A stretch of 12,614 nt of DNA, from the NCBI GenBank assembly GCA_900548955.1, contig URMQ01000035.1:1-12614 (forward strand), given 5' to 3'. A program made the translations under genes and the position numbers. This DNA is from an uncultured Eggerthella sp. Lineage in GTDB: Bacteria > Actinomycetota > Coriobacteriia > Coriobacteriales > Eggerthellaceae. Positions 1 through 5,581 of this stretch are shown here, piece by piece. Every line of letters starts with the position of its first letter. The stretch's first letter is position 1. Below the pieces are notes generated by a model, which had not been told where the DNA came from, did not search any database, and saw only the letters and a list, made by a program, of their open reading frames with translations.

Positions 1-96
1 GACTTTGTTGTTCCTTCACGCATGAATCCGGGACAATTCTATGCACTGCCGCAAATTGTTGTGTCGAAAGGCAAACAACCCAGCCTAAAAGATTAA
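1..96 (+). CDS. 3' end of an unrecognised protein-coding gene (partial)
   Basis: Frame 1 is open from the first base to a TAA at 94-96, giving the last 31 residues of a protein that begins outside the window. The tail contains the segment MNPGQFYALPQIVVSKGK and ends in SLKD. I do not recognise the family. That it is a real coding end is inferred from its position 93 bases before the ribosome binding site of the next gene and its reasonable codon use. No clear terminator hairpin lies between it and the next gene, so read-through into the metallo-beta-lactamase-like gene is possible. Confidence 0.5.
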   Translation, partial: DFVVPSRMNPGQFYALPQIVVSKGKQPSLKD

Positions 97-189
97 TTGT
101 CTAACAAACTCTTTAAAACGCTGGGACACAATCGCTTTCGACATCAAACAAGACTCTTATTCCCAAGGCAAACCAGAAAGGAAATCACT

Positions 190-990
190 ATGAAAAAGGA
201 AAACTGCACCACTACCACCTTACCTGTCGGCACAATGAGCGTATATGATTTTGGCTCCACAAAATTACATGCTTATAAAACAAACGACCTTATTGACGAT
301 GAAGTATTTATTGTTGAGAAGAACGGCAAAGGTTTCGTAATTGAATATCCTTGCTTCTTTGCAAACATTAAGGAGCTTGAATCTTATATCGCAGACAACA
401 ATATCACCATCGAAGGCATTCTTGCTTCCTATCATATGGCGGGCGCAACCTTCTTGGCAGGAACACCAGTTTATGCCACTAAAGAAGCAGATGACTATGG
501 TCATAACGGTGGCGGTAAGGCATTGATTGATAATTTCACTGCAGCATTTGGAGATTCCTTCGATTCATCTATCCCTGAAGTAACTCGCTATATTGAAAGC
601 GACACCCTTGAATTAGCTGGCATTGAGTTAACTATTGTGCGTAATGCAGATGCGTTTGATATTGAAATTCCCGAACTTAATGTTGTATATACTCACATGC
701 TTGGTCACGATTGCCATTCCATTGTTGCAGGCGCAGCACATGCGGATGCTATTATTTCTCAGCTCGAAGGCTATAAAACCCAAGGTATCGATTTGATTCT
801 TACCAGCCACTACACCCCTGAAGATCTCAAAGACGTTCAGACAAAGATTGATTACCTTGAAAACTTGAAAAACATTGCAACCACCTGCTCTGATGCCGCA
901 AGCTTCAAGCAAGCTGTTCAGAAGGTATATCCAGAATATGCAGGCGAAAACTATCTTGATATGACGGTTGGATTCTTCTTCGGAGAATAA
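190..990 (+). CDS. Metallo-beta-lactamase-fold protein with degenerate metal-binding motif
   Basis: A 266-residue soluble protein resembling the MBL-fold hydrolase superfamily in layout. An N-terminal strand region (about 35-55) leads to a strand ILAS at 78-81 where the family's HxHxDH motif normally follows; here the residues are YHMAGATFLAG (81-91), so that motif is absent. Later landmarks remain: a THMLGHDCH segment (168-176) near the usual GD/H ligand and LILTSHYTPEDL (202-213), matching the family's late strand with His. Substrate is unknown; a non-catalytic or altered-metal role is inferred. The frame stays open upstream to a TTG at 97, but ATG 190 has AGAAAGGAA just before it, which decides the start. 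No signal peptide is seen. A strong hairpin follows the stop, so the gene ends its own transcript. No operon partner is evident. Confidence 0.7.
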   Translation: MKKENCTTTTLPVGTMSVYDFGSTKLHAYKTNDLIDDEVFIVEKNGKGFVIEYPCFFANIKELESYIADNNITIEGILASYHMAGATFLAGTPVYATKEADDYGHNGGGKALIDNFTAAFGDSFDSSIPEVTRYIESDTLELAGIELTIVRNADAFDIEIPELNVVYTHMLGHDCHSIVAGAAHADAIISQLEGYKTQGIDLILTSHYTPEDLKDVQTKIDYLENLKNIATTCSDAASFKQAVQKVYPEYAGENYLDMTVGFFFGE

Positions 991-1018
991 ATCGAAGTCA
1001 ACTACAATAATTTCCCAT

Positions 1019-1053
1019 AAAGCAGGATGTCACACATATTGGCATCCTGCTTT
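1019..1053 (+). terminator. Hairpin terminator after the MBL-fold gene
   Basis: An 11-bp perfect inverted repeat: AAAGCAGGATG (1019-1029) pairs with CATCCTGCTTT (1043-1053), with a 13-base loop. It starts 28 bases after the stop of the MBL-fold gene. The T run is short (TTTAT), so efficiency is uncertain, but the A-rich left arm and T-rich right arm are typical of intrinsic terminators. Confidence 0.65.
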
Positions 1054-1164
1054 ATCGAGTGTTTCAGCAACTTTATTCAACAGATAAATCAACATACTCA
1101 AGTATTCAAAGCAACTTCTTCGGGACTATTTTTATATTTTTCCGATTCCTTTCAGGGAGCAATC

Positions 1165-2070
1165 ATGGACCTTTATTCTCGAACTCTTTTTTCAGGTAAT
1201 TACTGCACCGCACAAACAGACAAGTTTTCTTTTGAACTCAAGCAATTGAAAGATAAGCTCGAAGAAGCAGATGCTATTCTTATTGGTGCTGGTGCAGGTC
1301 TATCCACTGCAGCAGGACTTACATATTCTGGAAAACGGTTCGAAAAAAACTTTGCGGATTTCAAAAATACTTTCCACATTACGGATATGTATTCGGGAGG
1401 CTTTTATTCTTTTCCCGATCTAGAAACCTACTGGGCATGGTGGAGTAGGCATATCTGGATCAATCGCTATGAACCAGGTCCAACATCGCTGTATCGCAAC
1501 CTTCTTCAAATAGTCAAAGACCGTAATTATTTTGTTTTGACTACCAATGTCGATCATCAATTTCAGTTAGCAGGATTTGATAAAAACCGTCTGTTTTATA
1601 CGCAAGGAGATTATGGGCTCTTTCAGTGCAGTAAACCTTGCACACAAGAAACCTACAACAATGAAGCTCTTGTCCGTAGCATGGTTGAACAGCAAACGAA
1701 TATGCGTATTCCCACTGCACTTATTCCTCATTGTCCTCATTGCGGTGCTCCCCTGACCACAAACCTGCGCGTTGATAATTCATTTGTAGAAGACAAAAGC
1801 TGGCATGAAGCGCAAAACCGTTACCGCTCATTCGTTTCAAGCAATAAAAACAAAAGAATTCTTTTCTTAGAATTAGGAGTCGGCGGAAATACTCCTGTTA
1901 TCATCAAATACCCGTTCTGGCAAATGACGCTTGATAATCCACAAGCAACCTATGCCAGCATTAATCTGGGAGAATCATTTTCCCCACGTACTCTAGAAAG
2001 TCAAAGCATCCTTATAAATGCCGATATCCAAAAAGTATTACTTCATCTTCTTGCAGTAGAATCTAACTAA
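1165..2070 (+). CDS. Class M sirtuin (SirTM-type protein ADP-ribosyltransferase)
   Basis: A 301-residue SIR2-fold protein. The NAD-binding loop GAGAGLSTAAGL is at 41-52, the sirtuin TxN(I/V)DH motif appears as TTNVDHQF (126-133), and YTQGDYG (145-151) carries Gln147 where deacetylating sirtuins have the catalytic His. This Asn/Gln pair and the CSKPC (155-159) plus CPHC (190-193) zinc cysteines are the signature of SirTM enzymes, which use NAD to mono-ADP-ribosylate a lipoylated GcvH-like carrier in staphylococci and streptococci (established for the family). Family partners (macrodomain hydrolase, GcvH-L, lipoate ligase) are not in this window. The start at ATG 1165 is chosen for AGGGAG five bases upstream; the frame is open to an ATG at 1027, but that lies inside the preceding terminator stem. 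The gene is flanked by hairpins on both sides, so it is probably monocistronic. Family assignment is confident; substrate here is unknown. Confidence 0.85.
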   Translation: MDLYSRTLFSGNYCTAQTDKFSFELKQLKDKLEEADAILIGAGAGLSTAAGLTYSGKRFEKNFADFKNTFHITDMYSGGFYSFPDLETYWAWWSRHIWINRYEPGPTSLYRNLLQIVKDRNYFVLTTNVDHQFQLAGFDKNRLFYTQGDYGLFQCSKPCTQETYNNEALVRSMVEQQTNMRIPTALIPHCPHCGAPLTTNLRVDNSFVEDKSWHEAQNRYRSFVSSNKNKRILFLELGVGGNTPVIIKYPFWQMTLDNPQATYASINLGESFSPRTLESQSILINADIQKVLLHLLAVESN

Positions 2071-2108
2071 CCCAATCGCAACAAGACCACCGTTATTGAG
2101 GCATCAAT

Positions 2109-2154
2109 AAAAAGATTCTCTGTTAGCAAGAGTCCTTCTTATAGAATCCTTTTT
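2109..2154 (+). terminator. Hairpin terminator after the sirtuin gene
   Basis: AAAAAGATTCT (2109-2119) pairs with AGAATCCTTTTT (2143-2154) apart from one bulged C, with a 23-base loop that can itself fold partly. The right arm ends in five T. It lies 39 bases after the sirtuin stop and before the ribosome binding site of the protease gene. The stem is AT-rich, so confidence is moderate. Confidence 0.5.
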
Positions 2155-2196
2155 AACGACATCCTATACAAATGATCACTACTACGAGGTCACCTT

Positions 2197-2976
2197 ATGA
2201 AACTACCCCCTCTCGACAGAGAAGAAGCCCTTGTACTGGTTTTTAGTTCGTTCGTGACCCAAGCAGTATTCCTAATCCTGGCTTTGGTGGGATTACTTGT
2301 GCTTGAAGGACTTTCCACGAGCGATTGGTTTTATGCCATAGTGCAATTTGGCTGGATAGCTTCACTTACCGCTTCCATTCAAACCTTACCCTTGCATCAA
2401 ACGCTTATAGCAGGGGTTGTTCTGGGTATTGTTATATTCCTTCTTGTAGACTTATCCGAAAAGCGCGCTGCCAGAAACGAAGAAATGCGCCAAAACATTA
2501 TCGAAAGTCACCAAGGCCTTCATGGGGAACTACCGCGGTTGCCCATTTTGGTCTTATTCATCATGATGAGTTTCACGGGCATTTGCGAAGAGTTGCTTTT
2601 CCGCTACGTACTAATAGGACTTATTCTGCAACTTCTTTCAGGACTTATTGGCACAATTGCTGCAGCAGTTATTGCGGTTATTGTTTCAACCATCCTGTTT
2701 TGCTTTGCCCATACAGGAGTACAGGGCACCAGTTCTCTTCTTATTTGGTTGAGTTTGGGGCTTGTTTTTGGTGCCGTTTTTGTAGTTACCAACAATATTG
2801 CCATTGTTGTTATAGCGCACGCACTCTACGACATTCTGGTTTTGCTTGCTTTGCGAATTCAGATGCATCGCGACCCTAAAACGTTCTTCGGCGGATTTAT
2901 TCCGACACGGTTTTTAATAGATGCCGAAATAGCAAAAAATGCCGATAACTCTACCGAGACAAATTCAAATTCTTAA
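2197..2976 (+). CDS. CPBP-family intramembrane metalloprotease
   Basis: A 259-residue multipass membrane protein with all three CPBP (Abi/Rce1-like) motifs: EELLFR (131-136, the EExxxR glutamates and arginine), FCFAH (168-172, FxxxH) and HALYD (208-212, Hxxx[ND]). Hydrophobic segments lie near 12-37, 44-62, 66-85, 115-130, 138-165, 183-198 and 200-218. A charged cytosolic-type loop (87-112) precedes the catalytic core. The family comprises glutamate-type intramembrane proteases related to Rce1 prenyl-protein endopeptidase; bacterial members are linked to bacteriocin immunity or surface-protein processing, but the substrate cannot be read here. ATG 2197 follows GAGG with a spacing of about seven. 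No bacteriocin precursor is visible nearby. The final codons overlap an AT-rich inverted repeat. Confidence 0.85.
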   Translation: MKLPPLDREEALVLVFSSFVTQAVFLILALVGLLVLEGLSTSDWFYAIVQFGWIASLTASIQTLPLHQTLIAGVVLGIVIFLLVDLSEKRAARNEEMRQNIIESHQGLHGELPRLPILVLFIMMSFTGICEELLFRYVLIGLILQLLSGLIGTIAAAVIAVIVSTILFCFAHTGVQGTSSLLIWLSLGLVFGAVFVVTNNIAIVVIAHALYDILVLLALRIQMHRDPKTFFGGFIPTRFLIDAEIAKNADNSTETNSNS

Positions 2977-2991
2977 AATCAAGAATTTGAA
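2964..2991. repeat. 11-bp AT-rich inverted repeat over the protease stop codon
   Basis: TTCAAATTCTT (2964-2974) and AAGAATTTGAA (2981-2991) are perfect complements around a 6-base loop, and the left arm overlaps the first base of the TAA stop at 2974-2976. It sits between convergent genes, so it may help terminate transcription in either direction, but there is no T tract and the stem is weak. A second small hairpin, TTCTGG/CCAGAA with a 3-base loop, is at 3017-3031, just before the end of the leftward flavodoxin gene. Confidence 0.4.
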
Positions 2992-3033
2992 GATACGCCA
3001 ATACCAGCCAATACTGTTCTGGACCCCAGAATG

Positions 3034-3510
3034 CTACATTTGCTCTGTTGCCCAAGCACGAAGCGCTTCAGCACTTTGATGCCCATTGAGCAATTTTCCT
3101 GCCTTAACCGTAGAACCCTTTGCAATCTCTTGCATGCGCTGAGGAGCCTTGCCTAAACCGCTGCCACCACTCGTAGCAAATGGAATAATAGTTTTACCTT
3201 CAAAGTTATATGCTTCCAAAAACGTATCAATGATGCGTGGCTCGACATACCACCAGATAGGAAAACCAACAAAGATCGTATTGTATTGATCCATGTTGTC
3301 GACTCGATTTGCCACAGCAGGACGGCAAGCATCGTCATTCATTTCAAGAGAGCTACGACTAGAGCTATTGTTCCAATTTAAATCCGCCGAAGTATAAGGT
3401 TGTTCTGGCTCAATTTCAAACAAGTCAGCATCAATTGCAGAAGCTAAGTTTTGAGCTGCACGAGCCGTAGTGCCTGACGCTGAAAAATACGCAACCAACG
3501 TAGATGCCAT
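3034..3510 (-). CDS. Flavodoxin (short-chain, FMN-binding)
   Basis: A 158-residue flavodoxin-fold protein, usual length for the family. The first strand LVAYFS runs into the FMN phosphate loop SASGTTARAA (10-19). IFVGFPIWW (79-87) provides the isoalloxazine-stacking aromatics, and PFATSGGSGLG (110-120) is the second flavin loop seen in the Flavodoxin_4-like group. It should act as a cytosolic low-potential one-electron carrier or a flavin-dependent reductase; its partner is not evident. Two ATG codons are adjacent (3513 and 3510). The Shine-Dalgarno GAAGGG lies 4 bases from the first and 7 from the second, so I prefer the second; the difference is one Met. The gene is convergent with the CPBP protease and divergent from the HD gene. 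An inverted repeat 41 bases upstream may be its operator. Confidence 0.88.
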   Translation of the reverse strand: MASTLVAYFSASGTTARAAQNLASAIDADLFEIEPEQPYTSADLNWNNSSSRSSLEMNDDACRPAVANRVDNMDQYNTIFVGFPIWWYVEPRIIDTFLEAYNFEGKTIIPFATSGGSGLGKAPQRMQEIAKGSTVKAGKLLNGHQSAEALRAWATEQM

Positions 3511-3551
3511 CATGAATCCCTTCTCACTTTATTGTTTATTTTTGTTGCGGT

Positions 3552-3570
3552 ACTAATTCTAATGATTAGT
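3552..3570. promoter_or_regulatory. Inverted repeat upstream of the flavodoxin gene, possible operator
   Basis: ACTAAT (3552-3557) and ATTAGT (3565-3570) form a perfect dyad around a 7-base centre. On the leftward strand the dyad contains a -10-like TAGAAT, and next to it GTGACG/CGTTAC (3569-3583) makes a second imperfect dyad. The position 40-70 bases upstream of the flavodoxin start fits a promoter-operator region. No convincing -35 is seen and the regulator is unknown. Confidence 0.3.
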
Positions 3571-3678
3571 GACGTTTCGTTACTTCTAAACACTACTTAG
3601 AATAATCACCTTCAACAGAACCGTCAATATCCATTCAGAGATAAGAAACTTTACCGTTACGAAAACAAGGAGTTCGAA

Positions 3679-3720
3679 ATGCACCTACACCCTTATAATG
3701 ACAGGAAATCATTTACTTAA
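3679..3720 (+). other. 13-codon mini-ORF, possible leader peptide
   Basis: ATG at 3679 opens a frame for MHLHPYNDRKSFT ending in TAA at 3718-3720, 53 bases before the HD-domain gene. It has a good Shine-Dalgarno (AAGGAG, six bases upstream), stronger than many real genes here. It could be a leader peptide. Against this, a consensus -10 hexamer TATAAT lies inside it (3694-3699) with no good -35; if that is the HD-gene promoter, the mini-ORF would not be on the transcript. The rest of the 3514-3773 gap holds no other gene that I can support. Confidence 0.2.
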
Positions 3721-3773
3721 TTGCGGGTCGCGCTTGTTGTCTAGCAAGATCTTATCGATAGAGGGGATTTAGT

Positions 3774-4757
3774 ATGTTTTATACTCCTGCAATCAATAAA
3801 GCACTGAAGCTTACCGCAAAAATTCATGCGGATCAGCTTGATAAAAACGAGGTGCCCTACCTTGCACATCCCCTTCACTTGGCCGAACAGATGGATACTG
3901 AAGCGGAAATTTGTGCGGCACTTCTGCATGATGTATTAGAAGATAGCTCTATTACCGCAGAAGAATTAGTTGCGCGCGGCATCCCTGAAACCGCTGTAAA
4001 TGCGATTTTGCTTTTAACGCACGAAGAAGGAGTGCCTTACTTAGATTACGTTAAAGCAATCCAGAGGGGGGACTACGGCAGCAAAACGCCCGTCAATGAC
4101 CATGATATTGCACTTGCCCGCCTCTATCATGCAGGTACTCCATCGGCGCACCCTGGTAGTACCGACTCCGATCTTGATCCCCTTACTGAAGGCGCACGCA
4201 TTGCCCAGAAAGTAAAGAAGGCTGACCTACGACATAATTCTGAATTGGGACGACTGAGTATTGTTTCGTCGCGCGACATAAAACGTTTAAAGAAGTACCG
4301 CGAAGCACGTGTTATTTTGGGCGATTTGGTTTATAGAGCAAAAACTCCCGTTGGATCTTTTTCGGTAAAAACAAATGGAGAACCTTATGCATTCCACGCT
4401 GAAAAGCATAGCTCCCCTTCGCATGAAGCAGGGCAATACCATGTTGAATACGTTTTTCAGGTTGATGTTCTTGGGTTAGAACAAAATGACAAAGTTGAAG
4501 CAGTTTACTTCTTTGGCGACACGTTATTAAACTATGAAAGCAACGACACCGCTGTTTGTACTACCTATAAAAAAGGTGCTGCGACCATTACCTTTAGCGC
4601 CTGCACCACCAGCAAATTTGCCTATACAGAAAACTACCCATTCCAGCTGTTAACCAGAATGGGTAGTTACAAAATCACGAATGATCCAATTAAGTATCGC
4701 TTCTATCCTGAAACGCACACTATTGAATATCGTCTTTCTATAGATATAGAAAAGTAA
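3774..4757 (+). CDS. HD-domain phosphohydrolase, RelA/SpoT-hydrolase-like, with extra C-terminal domain
   Basis: A 327-residue protein. Residues 1-95 and 140-165 form an HD hydrolase core like that of small alarmone hydrolases: PYLAHP (28-33, His32), LLHDVLED (50-57, His52-Asp53, Glu56-Asp57) and KKADLRHN (148-155, Asp151, Asn155), the metal ligands and catalytic acid pair of the family. Departures: the Arg that stacks guanine in RelA/SpoT enzymes, nine residues before the first His, is Asp23 here. About 45 residues (96-140, rich in Asp/His/Pro/Ser) are inserted before KKADLRHN. A C-terminal part (about 185-327) looks beta-rich, is not recognised, and has many aromatic residues. So phosphohydrolase activity on a nucleotide is inferred, but (p)ppGpp is not assured. 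The start has GAGGGG seven bases upstream. It ends 3 bases from the convergent mscL gene. Confidence 0.8.
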   Translation: MFYTPAINKALKLTAKIHADQLDKNEVPYLAHPLHLAEQMDTEAEICAALLHDVLEDSSITAEELVARGIPETAVNAILLLTHEEGVPYLDYVKAIQRGDYGSKTPVNDHDIALARLYHAGTPSAHPGSTDSDLDPLTEGARIAQKVKKADLRHNSELGRLSIVSSRDIKRLKKYREARVILGDLVYRAKTPVGSFSVKTNGEPYAFHAEKHSSPSHEAGQYHVEYVFQVDVLGLEQNDKVEAVYFFGDTLLNYESNDTAVCTTYKKGAATITFSACTTSKFAYTENYPFQLLTRMGSYKITNDPIKYRFYPETHTIEYRLSIDIEK

Positions 4758-4760
4758 CGC

Positions 4761-5249
4761 TTAAGCAACCTTAGGGGTTGGAGCAGCAGGCTCAGGCAGT
4801 TCGCCAGCGCAATGAGGGCAGCGCGTTGCGCCTTCCTTGATCTCTTCCAAGCAGAAGGGGCACGTAGGAGGAAGCATTTCAACCTCTACTTCTTCTCCGT
4901 CCTTTTTCAGAACCTTCTTAGTAAGACCTTTAGTCAAGCCAGAGCCCAAGTTCTGAGCTTTGTTGAATGCCTTAACAATAACGAATACTACAGCAGCAAC
5001 AATTAAGAAGTTAATAACAGCACTAATGAATGCAGAAAAGTCGATGCTTACATCGGTGCCAGGAACAGCAATTGCCAAAAAGCTAGGAACCTCTGCACTA
5101 CCGGTTGCCAGCTTGATAACAGGGTCGATGATGTTGCTGGTCAGAGAAGTAACAACGCCAGTGAAAGCACCGCCGATGATAACACCAACTGCCATGTCCA
5201 TTACATTGCCACGGTTAATAAATTCTTTAAATTCTGAGATCAAACTCAT
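4761..5249 (-). CDS. mscL: Large-conductance mechanosensitive channel with C-terminal zinc ribbon
   Basis: A 162-residue MscL. The amphipathic N-terminus and first membrane helix, EFKEFINRGNVMDMAVGVII (6-25), are highly characteristic, with AFTGVVTSLTSNIIDPVI completing TM1. A periplasmic loop (about 46-72) precedes TM2 (73-93) and the basic cytoplasmic stretch. MscL pentamers open under membrane tension to release solutes during hypo-osmotic shock. In place of the usual short C-terminal helix bundle, residues 129-148 form a zinc-ribbon-like CPFC-x10-CPHC motif (Cys130, 133, 144, 147), followed by a Pro/Ala tail. The start has AAAGG eight bases upstream. A perfect TTAAC/GTTAA dyad (5264-5274) lies in the leader. 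It is separated by only 3 bases from the convergent HD gene, so each transcript probably ends inside the other gene. Confidence 0.95.
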   Translation of the reverse strand: MSLISEFKEFINRGNVMDMAVGVIIGGAFTGVVTSLTSNIIDPVIKLATGSAEVPSFLAIAVPGTDVSIDFSAFISAVINFLIVAAVVFVIVKAFNKAQNLGSGLTKGLTKKVLKKDGEEVEVEMLPPTCPFCLEEIKEGATRCPHCAGELPEPAAPTPKVA

Positions 5250-5581
5250 AAGGAAAGCCTTTCTTAACGGTTAAAAACGCCAACGAAATATACTAACAAC
5301 GAGGAGATTCGTCTTATCTGAAAAAACTGGCTACAACAGAAAGTTGAAGCCAGTTTTGTCTTTATTTAACCGATCTTTATTAATCTAGTCTTTATTTAAC
5401 TGGTTTTTTTGATTGAAGGAGTTTTTCTTTATTGGGTACTATTTGCCTCTGATTCATGCCCTAAGCATCAGCAAATTTTGCTGCATGAATTTATGCCGCA
5501 TGAACTAGACCACGCTAGCATGGGATACGAATCTTACCCACGCAAACCAAGAGCTTACTGAACAGCACTAGCTTAGCTGTC
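5250..5581. other. 332-bp gene-free stretch between mscL and the phosphofructokinase gene
   Basis: No plausible gene is seen on either strand. It holds the mscL leader and promoter region (5250-5320), a strong terminator hairpin (5323-5357), and a 13-base direct repeat GTCTTTATTTAAC at 5358-5370 and 5388-5400 in a T-rich tract reaching to about 5432. A repeat-rich patch at 5452-5504 has CAGCAA/TTGCTG as a hairpin (5469-5483), outer arms ATTCATG (5452-5458) and CATGAAT (5484-5490), and GCATGAA twice (5483-5489, 5498-5504). A weak hairpin ACAGC/GCTGT lies immediately beyond the phosphofructokinase stop. I see no tRNA or known riboswitch pattern. Confidence 0.6.
5323..5357 (-). terminator. Strong intrinsic terminator hairpin, downstream of the phosphofructokinase gene
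   Basis: AAAACTGGCT (5323-5332) pairs perfectly with AGCCAGTTTT (5348-5357); within the loop CAAC and GTTG extend the stem after one A/A mismatch, leaving an AGAAA loop. Read leftward the stem ends in a run of six T, the best orientation, so it would end transcripts coming from the phosphofructokinase gene about 225 bases upstream and shield mscL. Read rightward it is followed by TTTTGTCTTTATTT, so it could also work in that direction. Confidence 0.7.

Noticed and set aside
97..189. N-terminal extension of the MBL-fold gene from a TTG at 97
   Set aside because: The TTG directly abuts the preceding stop and has no Shine-Dalgarno, while ATG 190 has AGAAAGGAA in good position and begins the family-like sequence.
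1027..1164. N-terminal extension of the sirtuin from ATG 1027
   Set aside because: That ATG lies in the left arm of the upstream terminator and the extension has no sirtuin similarity; ATG 1165 has AGGGAG.
2325..2879. 184-codon open frame on the + strand inside the protease gene
   Set aside because: It overlaps a gene with all three CPBP motifs, has no domain signature, is rich in Cys, Ser, His and Arg as expected of an off-frame read, and has no ribosome binding site.
1027..2976. MBL-fold protein, sirtuin and CPBP protease as one defence operon
   Set aside because: Hairpin terminators separate the genes, and no effector, sensor or toxin-like partner is present; co-orientation alone is not enough.
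4960..5274. 104-codon open frame antisense to mscL
   Set aside because: It is the complement of a clearly conserved channel gene and shows no family features.
5452..5504. tRNA gene or CRISPR-like repeat in the mscL-phosphofructokinase gap
   Set aside because: No cloverleaf or CCA-type acceptor can be drawn, and the repeats are too short and irregular for a CRISPR array.
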